In this document: positions 15,730 through 23,507 of the stretch, piece after piece
How the letters are laid out: every line of letters begins with the position of its first letter
Position numbering within the stretch: position 1 is the first letter of the stretch
Source: DASRCB01 sp035653295
GTDB taxonomy: Bacteria > Acidobacteriota > Terriglobia > Bryobacterales > Bryobacteraceae
Assembly: GCA_035653295.1 (NCBI GenBank)
Contig: DASRCB010000055.1
Coordinates: forward strand, 1-28,915
Length of the DNA: 28,915 bases
Direction: 5' to 3'
Notes under the pieces: model-generated
Told to the model about the DNA's origin: nothing
Seen by the model: only the letters and a program-made list of their open reading frames with translations
Databases searched by the model: none
Position numbers and translations under genes: made by a program

Positions 15730-18027
15730 ATGTGTTCCCTGACGCGAGGTGTCCTATTCGGTATCGTGGCCATCGCCGTGGCGGCGCAGGATTACAAGAA
15801 CCCGCGGCTGCCGATCGAGCAGCGTGTGGCCGATCTGCTGGGGCGGATGACGCTGGAGGAGAAGATCGATCAGCTTCTGCCGCATCGCGGGGGCGGGGAA
15901 GTGCTCGATACCACGGGGCAGTTCACCAGCGAGACGGCGCGCGCCGCCTTTCGGCAGATGTTCAATCCCGAGGCGCGGATGAGCCCGCACGACGCCGCCG
16001 TGCTGCGCAACGCGGCGCAGCGCTGGCTGGTGCAGAAGACGCGGCTGGGTATTCCGTCGCTGTTCCAGGGCGAGGCGCTGCATGGATTCATGTCCAACGG
16101 CGCGACCAGCTTTCCACAGGCGCTCGGGCTCGCGAGCACATGGGATCCGGCCCTGGTTCGGCAGGTATTTTCAGCCGCCGCGGACGAAATGGCCTCCGCG
16201 GGAGTGAATCAGGCCTTTACCCCGGTGCTCGATCTGGCGCGCGACCCCCGCTGGGGCCGCACCGAGGAGACCTACGGCGAAGATCCGTATCTGGCGGCGC
16301 ACATCGGCGTTGCCGCGGTGGAGGGGCTACAGGGGCCGAACGAGATGATCGACCGCCATCACGTCATGGCCACGGCGAAACACTTCGCGGTTCACGGCGA
16401 GCCCGAGGGGGGAACGAATACGGCGCCGGGCAATTTCTCCGAGCGGCTGATTCGCGAGGATTTCTTTGTGCCTTTTCGCGCCGCCGTTGAGGAGGCGCAC
16501 GCCGGCAGCGTGATGGCCTCCTACAACGAGATCAACGGCATTCCTTCGCACGTGAACGAATGGCTGCTCGATCGCGTGCTGCGCCAGGAATGGGGATTTC
16601 GCGGGTATGTGACCTCCGACGGCAACGGGCTGCAGATGCTGGTCCAGGTGCATCATGTGGCGGCGGATTTCGCCGACGCCGCGCGGCAGGCTTTGGCGGC
16701 GGGCGTGGATTACGACCTCAGCGACGGCTCGGTATTTCGGACGCTGCTCGATCAGGTGAAGCAGGGCCGCGTCCCGGAGTGGCAGATCGATCGTGCAGCT
16801 GCCCGCGTTCTGTACGCGAAGTTTTGGCTGGGGCTCTTCGACGATCCCTACGCCGACCCCGATTACGCGGCGAAAACCACCAACAGCGCCGAGCATCGGC
16901 AGCTTGCGGAGAAAACCGCGGAGGAGGCCATCGTTCTGCTGAAGAATGACGGCGCGCTGCTGCCGCTCGACGTTTCGAAGTTGAAGACCATCGCGGTTAT
17001 CGGACCGAATGCGGCGGATGTGCACCTGGGCGGCTACAGCCGTGAACCGGCGCACGAGGTCAGCATCCTTCAGGGCATCAAAGACCGGGTCGGTTCCGCG
17101 GCTGCGGTGGTGTACTCGGAAGGGTGCAGGATCACGGAAGGGAAGCAGGGCTGGTCGGCGTGGTACGCCAACGAGGTGAAGGTCCCGGCGCCCGAGTCGC
17201 AGGTGGAGCGCATGCGTGCGGCGGTCGAGGTGGCGCGCCGGTCGGACGTGGCCATAGTGGTGGTGGGAGAAAACGAGAGCACGAACCGCGAAGCGTGGTC
17301 CGAGCAGCATCTCGGCGACCGCGATTCGCTCGACCTGCTGGGCTGCCAGGAGCCGCTGATCCGCGCCATTGTCGAGACCGGAAAACCGGTGGTCGTTTTT
17401 CTGATCAACGGACGGCCCTTGTCCATCAATTACACCGCGGAGCATGTGCCGGCGATTCTGGAAGGCTGGTACCTGGGACAGGAGGGCGGCACGGCGGCGG
17501 CGCGAGTGCTGTTCGGAGACGTGAATCCCGGCGGAAAACTGCCCATCAGCTTTCCACGGAATGTGGGCGAGCTTCCCGATTACTATGACCACAAACCGTC
17601 GATGAACCGTAGTTACCTGTTCAACGGCAGGAAGCCGCTCTTTGCCTTTGGATCCGGGCTGAGCTACACCACGTTTCGCTTCGACAATCTGCGGCTGGAT
17701 CCGGATGCCATCGGGACCGAAGGGCAGACGACGGCCAGCGTGGACATCACCAACACGGGCGCTCGCGAGGGCGACGAGGTCGCGGAGTTGTACATCCACC
17801 AGCGCGTGGCTTCAGTAACGAGGCCGGTGATGGAGCTGCGCGGGTTCGAGCGCGTGCATGTGAAGCCGGGGGAGAAGAAGACGGTTGCCTTTCGGCTGGG
17901 CCCGCGCGAGCTGGAAATGCTGAATCGCGACATGCACTGGGTGGTCGAGCCGGGGACGTTCGACGTCATGGTGGGGCCGAGCTCGGACAAGACCTCGCGC
18001 GTTTCGCTGCAGGTGGTGGCCAAATAA
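15730..18027 (+). CDS. Exported GH3 family beta-glycosidase
   Basis: A 765-residue glycoside hydrolase family 3 enzyme. A hydrophobic N-terminus (about 1-19) should export it. The N-terminal barrel has the family hallmarks RMTLEEKIDQL, FTPVLDLARDPRWGR and ATAKHFAVHGEPEGG, and nucleophile Asp297 in GYVTSDGNGLQML. The second domain contains ENESTNREAW, then SEQHLGDRDSLDL, where Glu525 is a candidate acid/base. A fibronectin III-like domain ends the protein (DITNTGAREGDEVAELYIH to the end). Beta-glucosidase and beta-xylosidase are both possible, because sequence alone does not settle GH3 specificity. It probably trims plant or microbial oligosaccharides in the periplasm. The ribosome binding site is weak. 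An MFS transporter gene follows after 37 bp. Confidence 0.93.
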   Translation: MCSLTRGVLFGIVAIAVAAQDYKNPRLPIEQRVADLLGRMTLEEKIDQLLPHRGGGEVLDTTGQFTSETARAAFRQMFNPEARMSPHDAAVLRNAAQRWLVQKTRLGIPSLFQGEALHGFMSNGATSFPQALGLASTWDPALVRQVFSAAADEMASAGVNQAFTPVLDLARDPRWGRTEETYGEDPYLAAHIGVAAVEGLQGPNEMIDRHHVMATAKHFAVHGEPEGGTNTAPGNFSERLIREDFFVPFRAAVEEAHAGSVMASYNEINGIPSHVNEWLLDRVLRQEWGFRGYVTSDGNGLQMLVQVHHVAADFADAARQALAAGVDYDLSDGSVFRTLLDQVKQGRVPEWQIDRAAARVLYAKFWLGLFDDPYADPDYAAKTTNSAEHRQLAEKTAEEAIVLLKNDGALLPLDVSKLKTIAVIGPNAADVHLGGYSREPAHEVSILQGIKDRVGSAAAVVYSEGCRITEGKQGWSAWYANEVKVPAPESQVERMRAAVEVARRSDVAIVVVGENESTNREAWSEQHLGDRDSLDLLGCQEPLIRAIVETGKPVVVFLINGRPLSINYTAEHVPAILEGWYLGQEGGTAAARVLFGDVNPGGKLPISFPRNVGELPDYYDHKPSMNRSYLFNGRKPLFAFGSGLSYTTFRFDNLRLDPDAIGTEGQTTASVDITNTGAREGDEVAELYIHQRVASVTRPVMELRGFERVHVKPGEKKTVAFRLGPRELEMLNRDMHWVVEPGTFDVMVGPSSDKTSRVSLQVVAK

Positions 18028-18064
18028 CGGCGGCGCCCGGAACGCGAAGATATCCTTTTTCTAT

Positions 18065-19342
18065 ATGCCCGCGTCAGCGGGGCGCGCCGCGTTCCAATAT
18101 CCCCGGTTCCGCTACTACATGGCCGCGCGGTTTCTCAACGTCACCTCGACGGAGATGCAGGCCGTTGCGGTGGCGTGGCAGGTTTACGGCCTGTCGCACC
18201 TGCCGCTGGACCTCGGGCTGGTCGGCCTGGCGCAGTTTCTGCCCGGAATTCTGCTGTTCCTGGTAGCGGGCCATACCGCAGACCGCCTGCCACGCAAGCG
18301 CATTCTCCAAAGCTGCTACGGCGCCTTCGCGCTCTGCTCGGCGCTGCTGCTCATGCTCGCGCTGAATCATGTGGGCGCGGTGTGGCCGATCTACGGAGTG
18401 CTGCTGCTGAACGGAACCGTGCGCGCCTTCAATGGTCCGGCGAGCCAGGCCTTTTTGCCGCTGCTGGTGGAAGAGGAGCACTTTCCGAACGCAGTGGCGT
18501 GGGCGTCGTCGATCTTTCAGATTGCAACCATCATTGGACCGATGGCCGGCGGCCTGTTGTACGGTTTCGCTCGCAGCGCGGCGCCGGTTTATGCGTGCGC
18601 CGCCTGCGCGTACGCCGCCGCCATGCTGCTGATGACGCGGGTTCGCGTGCGAGCGGTGGAGCGGCCGAGAACGGCGGCTTCGGCGGGCATGGTGCTCGAA
18701 GGGCTGTATTACATCTGGCGCAACAAGCTCATCCTGGGCGCCATTTCGCTGGACCTGTTCGCCGTCCTGCTGGGCGGCGCGGTCGCGCTTCTGCCCGTTT
18801 ACGCGCAGGACATCCTCGGGACGGGGGCGCTCGGGCTGGGCATTCTTCGCAGCGCTCCGGGGGCGGGCGCGGTGATCATGGCCATCGTGGTGGCGCACTG
18901 GCCGCTGCGCCGGCGCGCCGGAGCGGTGATGCTGTGGTGCGTCGCGGGCTTTGGCGTGTTCACCATCGTTTTCGGTTTGTCGCGCAGCATGGCGCTATCG
19001 GTCGCCGCGCTGGCGCTGATCGGGGCCACGGACATGGTGAGCGTGATCGTGCGGCACACGCTGATCCAGCTGTCGACCCCGGATGAAATGCGCGGGCGCG
19101 TGAGCGCGGTCAACATGGTGTTCATCGGCGCCTCGAATGAGGTGGGGCAATTTGAATCGGGACTGACGGCGCAGTGGTTCGGCGCGGTTCCCGCGGTGGT
19201 GCTGGGGGGAGCGGGGACCATCGCCATCGTGGCGTTGTGGGCGTGGCTGTTTCCGGATCTCAGGCGCGTGGATCAGCTGAGCGGGCGTGAAGCGCCGCCG
19301 GTTCTGGAATCGACGGAAGTGGCCGACGTCTCGACGGAATAG
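18065..19342 (+). CDS. MFS transporter (EntS-like, MFS_3)
   Basis: A 425-residue major facilitator with about twelve hydrophobic segments. The N-terminal half has the EntS-type start FRYYMAARFLNVTSTEMQAVAVAWQVY and the MFS signature between helices 2 and 3, GHTADRLPRKRIL. A matching loop region follows the sixth helix (RVRAVERPRTAAS), and a second-half motif is DEMRGRVSAVNMVF. This branch includes the enterobactin exporter EntS and many drug or peptide exporters, so efflux is likelier than sugar uptake. It lies 37 bp after the GH3 gene on the same strand and may be co-transcribed. The mRNA leader shows no clear Shine-Dalgarno sequence. Confidence 0.88.
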   Translation: MPASAGRAAFQYPRFRYYMAARFLNVTSTEMQAVAVAWQVYGLSHLPLDLGLVGLAQFLPGILLFLVAGHTADRLPRKRILQSCYGAFALCSALLLMLALNHVGAVWPIYGVLLLNGTVRAFNGPASQAFLPLLVEEEHFPNAVAWASSIFQIATIIGPMAGGLLYGFARSAAPVYACAACAYAAAMLLMTRVRVRAVERPRTAASAGMVLEGLYYIWRNKLILGAISLDLFAVLLGGAVALLPVYAQDILGTGALGLGILRSAPGAGAVIMAIVVAHWPLRRRAGAVMLWCVAGFGVFTIVFGLSRSMALSVAALALIGATDMVSVIVRHTLIQLSTPDEMRGRVSAVNMVFIGASNEVGQFESGLTAQWFGAVPAVVLGGAGTIAIVALWAWLFPDLRRVDQLSGREAPPVLESTEVADVSTE

Positions 19343-19409
19343 CCGCACACCGTACCTGCTGCCGGTTCGAGCTAAAGTACTGCACTGATTACGCCGATCA
19401 GGTGTTTGT

Positions 19410-19892
19410 ATGGCAGCACCGATCCGCTGCTCTTCCTGCAACTCTCAGCACTTCCTGATCTGCCGCGTCAGCATGAGGCACTTGCCGCTGCTGTTATTCA
19501 AGGGCTGGCCGTTGGACTGCGAGGAGTGTGGGGCGCGACAGTTCGGTCCGAGGGTTGAAATCATGCGTGTGCTGCTGGAGGACGTCATGCCGCTGCCGTT
19601 CGAGTCGCCATGGAGAAGGCCCATTCAGGTTCGGATCCAGGGGAGTGTTATCAATCGGATAGGCCAGCTCGTGGGCGCCATTCCGCAGCCGCCGCCCCAG
19701 GCGAGGGTGCATGCCGCACGGCAGCCCCGGCAGGACCGTGCTTCGGTGATGCCGGCGCATCCGGCGCAGTTCCGGACGACGGTTCGTCCGCCAATCGAGC
19801 CGGTCGCCAGCCTGAGTGTCGAGCCTGAACTGCAGCAGGTGGTTGGCGCGTGGCTATGGCCGGTGAGCGGACGCGGAAGCGCGCGCGCCTGA
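19410..19892 (+). CDS. Zinc-ribbon hypothetical protein
   Basis: A 160-residue protein of unknown function. The N-terminus has a probable zinc ribbon with pairs Cys7-x2-Cys10 (CSSC) and Cys37-x2-Cys40 (CEEC), separated by a hydrophobic-aromatic stretch. A hydrophobic EIMRVLLEDVMPLPF segment follows, and the second half is rich in proline, arginine and alanine and probably disordered. ATG 19410 has AGGTG about 6 nt upstream. It converges on the anti-sigma gene with an 8-bp gap. It could bind nucleic acid or protein, but no family is recognised. Confidence 0.6.
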   Translation: MAAPIRCSSCNSQHFLICRVSMRHLPLLLFKGWPLDCEECGARQFGPRVEIMRVLLEDVMPLPFESPWRRPIQVRIQGSVINRIGQLVGAIPQPPPQARVHAARQPRQDRASVMPAHPAQFRTTVRPPIEPVASLSVEPELQQVVGAWLWPVSGRGSARA

Positions 19893-19900
19893 AGCTCCGC

Positions 19901-20527
19901 TCAGCGAATCCGGAACCCGAACTCCCGAACCAGCTCTGATGGCGCGCCGGCATCGTAAAGGCGCACCCAATAGGTACCAGCGCCGAGGGGCCTGCCGATA
20001 CTGATCCGAACCGTTTCCCCCGCAGACCGGACGTTCGCTGTCCATTTCGCTGCTCCGCGACTGTTCACCAGGGTGACCTTCCAAACGAGCGGGCGCACGC
20101 TGCGAGAGACGTCCAGAGTCAAATCCGTGGTCAGGGCGGCATCCACAACCGGCAAAGCCGAGGGTTCCGCGTCGCGAACGGTGACCAGGGAGGCCGACGT
20201 CCGGGGGAGGATCGGGGTTGCCGGCCGGAAAGCTGGCGCCATGGTCATCAACACAAGCGCGGCGGCGAACAGCATCGGCGATCGGTGCTGGGCCAGCCGG
20301 GTAGGCGAGGAGAGAATTGGTTTGGGGATGGCCGGAGCCTCAGGGTCCAGCAGGTCGGATGCGCGGCGCAGGGCGGCGATGAACCGCTCTGTTTGCGCCA
20401 GGCGGTCGCGACAGGCGTCGCAGATCAGCAGATGTTCTTCAAGCTGAATCGTGTGCGCATCGGGGAGACGGCCGAGAGCGTACAGTTCCAGACAATCATC
20501 GGAAAAACTGTTGCAATGGCGCGGCAT
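19901..20527 (-). CDS. Zinc-finger membrane anti-sigma factor
   Basis: A 208-residue protein and the likely inhibitor of the sigma factor encoded just upstream. The N-terminus carries a zf-HC2-type anti-sigma zinc finger, His32-x3-Cys36-x2-Cys39 (EEHLLICDACRDRL), preceded by the typical LELYALGRLPD. One transmembrane helix lies at about 84-100 (PMLFAAALVLMTMAPAF). The remaining 100 residues form an extracytoplasmic beta-rich domain (VWKVTLVNSRG, YWVRLYDAG) seen with acidobacterial anti-sigma factors. The start is taken at ATG 20527; an in-frame TTG at 20557 would add ten residues and shorten the 68-bp gap to the sigma gene. It is the last gene of the CHAT/sigma/anti-sigma operon. Cleavage by the CHAT protease is an inviting hypothesis, not shown. 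Confidence 0.85.
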   Translation of the reverse strand: MPRHCNSFSDDCLELYALGRLPDAHTIQLEEHLLICDACRDRLAQTERFIAALRRASDLLDPEAPAIPKPILSSPTRLAQHRSPMLFAAALVLMTMAPAFRPATPILPRTSASLVTVRDAEPSALPVVDAALTTDLTLDVSRSVRPLVWKVTLVNSRGAAKWTANVRSAGETVRISIGRPLGAGTYWVRLYDAGAPSELVREFGFRIR

Positions 20528-20595
20528 AACGAGTTCGCCCCGGGCGGGCGTCCGCAATTCCGGCGACGGAACAGGGCGATTTCGCCTTTCGGACG

Positions 20596-21294
20596 TTAGT
20601 GGCGCGCCCGCGAGGAAGTTCTCACAAAAAGAGACACCAGCGAGTTCTGCTGGAGACGCTTCTTTCCCAGCTCTCCGAAGCGGGCCTTGGCCCTTGATTT
20701 CAGAAGGCGAAACTGCGTTTCGCTGAGTTCCATTTCCGTGCAGATCTGCTCCTGCGATTGTTCGCGCAGGTAAAAGCGGGTAAGTATCTCGCGGTCCCGT
20801 TCGGAGAGGGAGCGCAGAATGCCCAGCATCATCTCGGTAATTTCGCGCGAGGCCAGGGTCTGTTCCGGATTTGCGGTGCGGTCCGCGATGCGGCAGCTGC
20901 TGTCGACATCGATTTGTTCTCTGCGGCTGTGCACCAGGCGATCGATGTAGGCAGCCACCTGGCGGCGCACCACGGTTCGAACGAAGCCCATCAGCCGCTC
21001 CGGCTCGCGCAGGTCGCCACGCTGGATGGCGTTCACGACGATGAGAAAGGTGTCGTGCACGCGATCGTCAAGCTCCTGGGGTCCGAGCTGCCGGCAAAGG
21101 AAGAAGCGAATGCCGCGGGAAAAGATGCTGTACAGGTCCTCGAGACCCGAAGGATCATGCTGCCTGATCCGCTCCACCAGTTCCGCCCAGTTCGGCGGCC
21201 CATCCGTTCCGTGGATCTCCTCGGTGGTGGTCTGTGACAGCGCGCCGTCGTCGATGTCCGAGTCCTGTTCAAATCCGGATTGGGCAGCTAACAT
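20596..21294 (-). CDS. ECF-type RNA polymerase sigma factor (CHAT operon)
   Basis: A 232-residue sigma-70 family protein. Region 2 is at about 45-110 (LEDLYSIFSRGIRFFLCRQLG, DDRVHDTFLIVVNAIQRG, LMGFVRTVVRRQVAAYIDR). Region 4 is near the end (LSERDREILTRFYLREQSQEQICTEMELSETQFRLLKSRAKARF), with a helix-turn-helix of the usual ECF form. An N-terminal tail of about 40 acidic and polar residues is longer than normal for ECF factors. ATG 21294 is preferred over upstream starts because AAAGGAG lies just before it and it begins 2 nt after the CHAT gene stop, so the two are coupled. It should direct RNA polymerase to a small regulon when released by the anti-sigma factor encoded next. Confidence 0.88.
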   Translation of the reverse strand: MLAAQSGFEQDSDIDDGALSQTTTEEIHGTDGPPNWAELVERIRQHDPSGLEDLYSIFSRGIRFFLCRQLGPQELDDRVHDTFLIVVNAIQRGDLREPERLMGFVRTVVRRQVAAYIDRLVHSRREQIDVDSSCRIADRTANPEQTLASREITEMMLGILRSLSERDREILTRFYLREQSQEQICTEMELSETQFRLLKSRAKARFGELGKKRLQQNSLVSLFVRTSSRARH

Positions 21295-21296
21295 CA

Positions 21297-23207
21297 CTAC
21301 TCCTTTTCGATCACCTGGAACGAGGCCCAGTAGGCCGGCGCGGCCATCCACGAGCGGGAACGGAGCATCTGCAGACGGGCGGACTGCATCGCGCGCGCCG
21401 CGGCGCCGCGTCTGCCGCGAGCCTGCTCCTGGCGAAGATGCCGGTAGAATTCGGCGAACAGCGGACCATCGTCATCACTGGCGGACCACGCCGTGCCAAC
21501 GACGGCGCGAGCTCCGGCCAGCAGCCACGCTCGGGTGAGGCCCACCGTCCCGGAGCGCGTTCGCGCATCGCCGGCCACGGATGCACAGCCGCTCATGGCC
21601 ACCGTCGCTTCGGGCAAGTGCATGCCGGCGATCGCGCCGGCGGTCAGAAGCTGCGGCGCATCCGCGGTATCGCCTCCGAGGTCGACAGCGGCATCGCCGG
21701 CGTCGGAGGCATGCAGTACATGGGCGGCGATATGCAGCACGGCGGGACGGACCCCAACCGCGGCCGAGAGATCGCGACAGGTGGCATGGGGACCGGTGAG
21801 CAGGACCGAAGGCTGTCCGTTCCACGCGGCGGCTGAGGCGCGCAGCTCCTGTCCGCTCGACGGCAGACGAGGGAGCTCACGGCCGGCAAGTGGCCGCCGG
21901 GACATGATCATGATGGGCGGCTCAGCGGCGGCGCGTTCGTCGGCGGCGTTGTAGATGCCATCGCCAATACCCACGAACGCCGCAGGTTCGCCCGACGGCG
22001 CGGGCTGGGACGCAGGCAAGGGCCCTCCGAGCAGGCGCGTGGCGTGACGTTCGACGAGGTACACCGGAGGTCCCGAAGCGTTGACCACCATGGCCGCGAA
22101 TGGGATCTTGAAAATGTCCTCATCGCCCGAAATCACCCATGAGAATTTCTTTTCGATTTCCGCACAGCGATCGCCCAGCAGCATGCGGTATGCGGCGCGC
22201 CCAGCTTCGTCGCCGGCGCCATTGCGGACGGACTGCCGCCATTCGTTCAATAACCGCCGGACTTCCCCGGCGCGAGGAAGCTGACGCCAGAAGAAATCCG
22301 ATCTGGTTATGACCCAAAGCCATGACGATTCCGCGCCGAGATAAAAGCTCAGGAAGGCCTCATCTGCTCTCAGGCTTCTCCTGACGTTGCTTAGTGCCTC
22401 GCGCGGGCTACTTCTCTCCCACGGAATACTCTCCACCGGATCATGCCGCGCGGTGGATGAATGCCGAAGCGAAATGCTCCGAAATTCCTCGCTCAGGAAA
22501 AACGCTTCCTCCGCAAATCGGGGCGATGCGGACATGTCCGCTTGAATGAGGCGATCATAAACCGGGCGAAACTCGTCGCCGGCGCGCATCCAGGCGGCAT
22601 CGGTGCTGGGCAGCGCCGCGGTTGATGCGCGGAAACTCCGCACTGCGGCGCGGAGGTCGGCGAGCGCGGCGGAACGGCGCTCGAGAGCCACTTCGGCCTG
22701 AGCGTGCGCCCACGATACCGTCCATGGCGGCATGGCATTGCGAAACTCCGGTGTATCCGCGGCGCGGGCAGCAAGATTTAACGCGCTCAAGGGATCGTGC
22801 TGCGCCAGACGAAGATTGCTGAGGCTCACCAGGGAATCCGCGACTCCCGGAAGGCGCAGCATTTTTCGCAGAAAATAGGCACGCGAAAGGGCCATGTCCG
22901 CGGGCGCGAGTTCGCCGGCGCGCATCAGCTCATTTCCGTAGCGATCGCAGAAATCCGCGATGCGGCGGGGGTCGGCGTCGATTTCGGCGGAACGGAGAGC
23001 ACGTTCGTAATCGGCCGTTATCGGCGGCGTGTGCTTCCCTTCTCGGCCGATCCGGAAGCCGGAGCTGTGCGCATTTCGGAATTCCGCCACTTGTCCGATC
23101 GGCGGCCGGAGAGTTCCGGGCCAGCGGATGCCCGCGACCAGGGCACTCGCGCAAACAATAGCGGCGGAAATTGGATACACCCGGACCAGTCGAGTTGCTT
23201 CGATCAT
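21297..23207 (-). CDS. Membrane-anchored CHAT caspase-like protease
   Basis: A 636-residue protein. A single hydrophobic segment at about 11-27, after two arginines, looks like an uncleaved signal anchor. The middle (about 65-245) is helical and repeat-like, consistent with degenerate TPRs (for example LRLAQHDPLSALNLAARAADTPEF). The CHAT domain (about 270-636) keeps the caspase-like dyad: His496 in HIAAHV and Cys541 in MSGCASVAGD. The spacing of 45 residues is close to the family's, followed by the typical GLTRAWLLAGARAVVGTAW. Glycine usually follows the catalytic His; here it is Val, a minor departure. It is the first gene of an operon with an ECF sigma factor and a membrane anti-sigma factor. 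The orientation of the CHAT domain is inferred to be extracytoplasmic from the arginines before the helix, but is not proven. Confidence 0.88.
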   Translation of the reverse strand: MIEATRLVRVYPISAAIVCASALVAGIRWPGTLRPPIGQVAEFRNAHSSGFRIGREGKHTPPITADYERALRSAEIDADPRRIADFCDRYGNELMRAGELAPADMALSRAYFLRKMLRLPGVADSLVSLSNLRLAQHDPLSALNLAARAADTPEFRNAMPPWTVSWAHAQAEVALERRSAALADLRAAVRSFRASTAALPSTDAAWMRAGDEFRPVYDRLIQADMSASPRFAEEAFFLSEEFRSISLRHSSTARHDPVESIPWERSSPREALSNVRRSLRADEAFLSFYLGAESSWLWVITRSDFFWRQLPRAGEVRRLLNEWRQSVRNGAGDEAGRAAYRMLLGDRCAEIEKKFSWVISGDEDIFKIPFAAMVVNASGPPVYLVERHATRLLGGPLPASQPAPSGEPAAFVGIGDGIYNAADERAAAEPPIMIMSRRPLAGRELPRLPSSGQELRASAAAWNGQPSVLLTGPHATCRDLSAAVGVRPAVLHIAAHVLHASDAGDAAVDLGGDTADAPQLLTAGAIAGMHLPEATVAMSGCASVAGDARTRSGTVGLTRAWLLAGARAVVGTAWSASDDDGPLFAEFYRHLRQEQARGRRGAAARAMQSARLQMLRSRSWMAAPAYWASFQVIEKE

Positions 23208-23218
23208 CGCAACCCCGC

Positions 23219-23247
23219 ATTAGTACTAGAACTAGTAGCTAAGTCAA
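23219..23247 (-). promoter_or_regulatory. Candidate promoter and operator of the CHAT operon
   Basis: On the minus strand TTGACT (23242-23247) and ACTAAT (23219-23224) are 17 bp apart, close to a vegetative promoter. An inverted repeat TACTAG-AA-CTAGTA (23224-23237) fills much of the spacer, as an operator might. Transcription would start only about 5 nt before ATG 23207, giving an almost leaderless mRNA, which lowers confidence. Confidence 0.35.
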
Positions 23248-23284
23248 AAATATATCAGAGGGATCCTGGGACTTACAACGGCTG

Positions 23285-23308
23285 TTGTGGAAAAAATTGT
23301 GGATAAAA
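23285..23308 (+). repeat. 12-bp tandem repeat containing a DnaA-box match
   Basis: TTGTGGAAAAAA (23285-23296) and TTGTGGATAAAA (23297-23308) are adjacent direct repeats differing at one base. The second contains TGTGGATAA (23298-23306), the exact complement of the DnaA box TTATCCACA; the first has one mismatch to it. Two boxes without dnaA/dnaN genes do not make an origin, so regulation of the neighbouring CHAT operon or chance are the alternatives. Confidence 0.5.
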
Positions 23309-23330
23309 CAAAAGGGCGCACAAATGGAGT

Positions 23331-23356
23331 GGGCCTGCTCGGACGGCCCTGTTTTT
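23331..23356 (+). terminator. Hairpin with T-run in the intergenic region
   Basis: GGGCC (23331-23335), a nine-base loop and GGCCC (23345-23349) are followed by TGTTTTT, which is the form of an intrinsic terminator on the plus strand. No plus-strand gene lies upstream for several kilobases. It may therefore end a small unannotated transcript from the AT-rich region or block antisense transcription into the kinase gene. The stem is only 5 bp. Confidence 0.3.
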
Positions 23357-23507
23357 CGGCGTTGCGGCCGTTACACTGGATGGTACCGAATGCGCGCTCG
23401 TACCACTGTTTAGGTGGAAATGCCGCGAGTATTCCCTTTTTTCGCGCCGGATATGTGCTGGTACTGCGTCTGCCTCGGTACTATGAGACCGTCAAATCCA
23501 GGCGAAA

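Larger units (their letters stand above)
23208..23507. other. AT-rich 300-bp intergenic region
   Basis: Markedly less GC-rich than its surroundings. It holds the candidate CHAT promoter, a 12-bp tandem repeat with a DnaA-box match, and a hairpin followed by a T-run, which are listed separately. No protein-coding frame with family features was found. Confidence 0.6.

Noticed and set aside
16327..17799. A 490-codon minus-strand open frame inside the GH3 gene
   Set aside because: Its His/Arg-rich composition is typical of an antisense shadow; the plus strand encodes complete GH3 motifs.
23281..23310. Replication origin suggested by DnaA-box-like repeats
   Set aside because: Only two boxes, no dnaA, dnaN or gidA genes nearby, and no switch to divergent gene orientation at this point.
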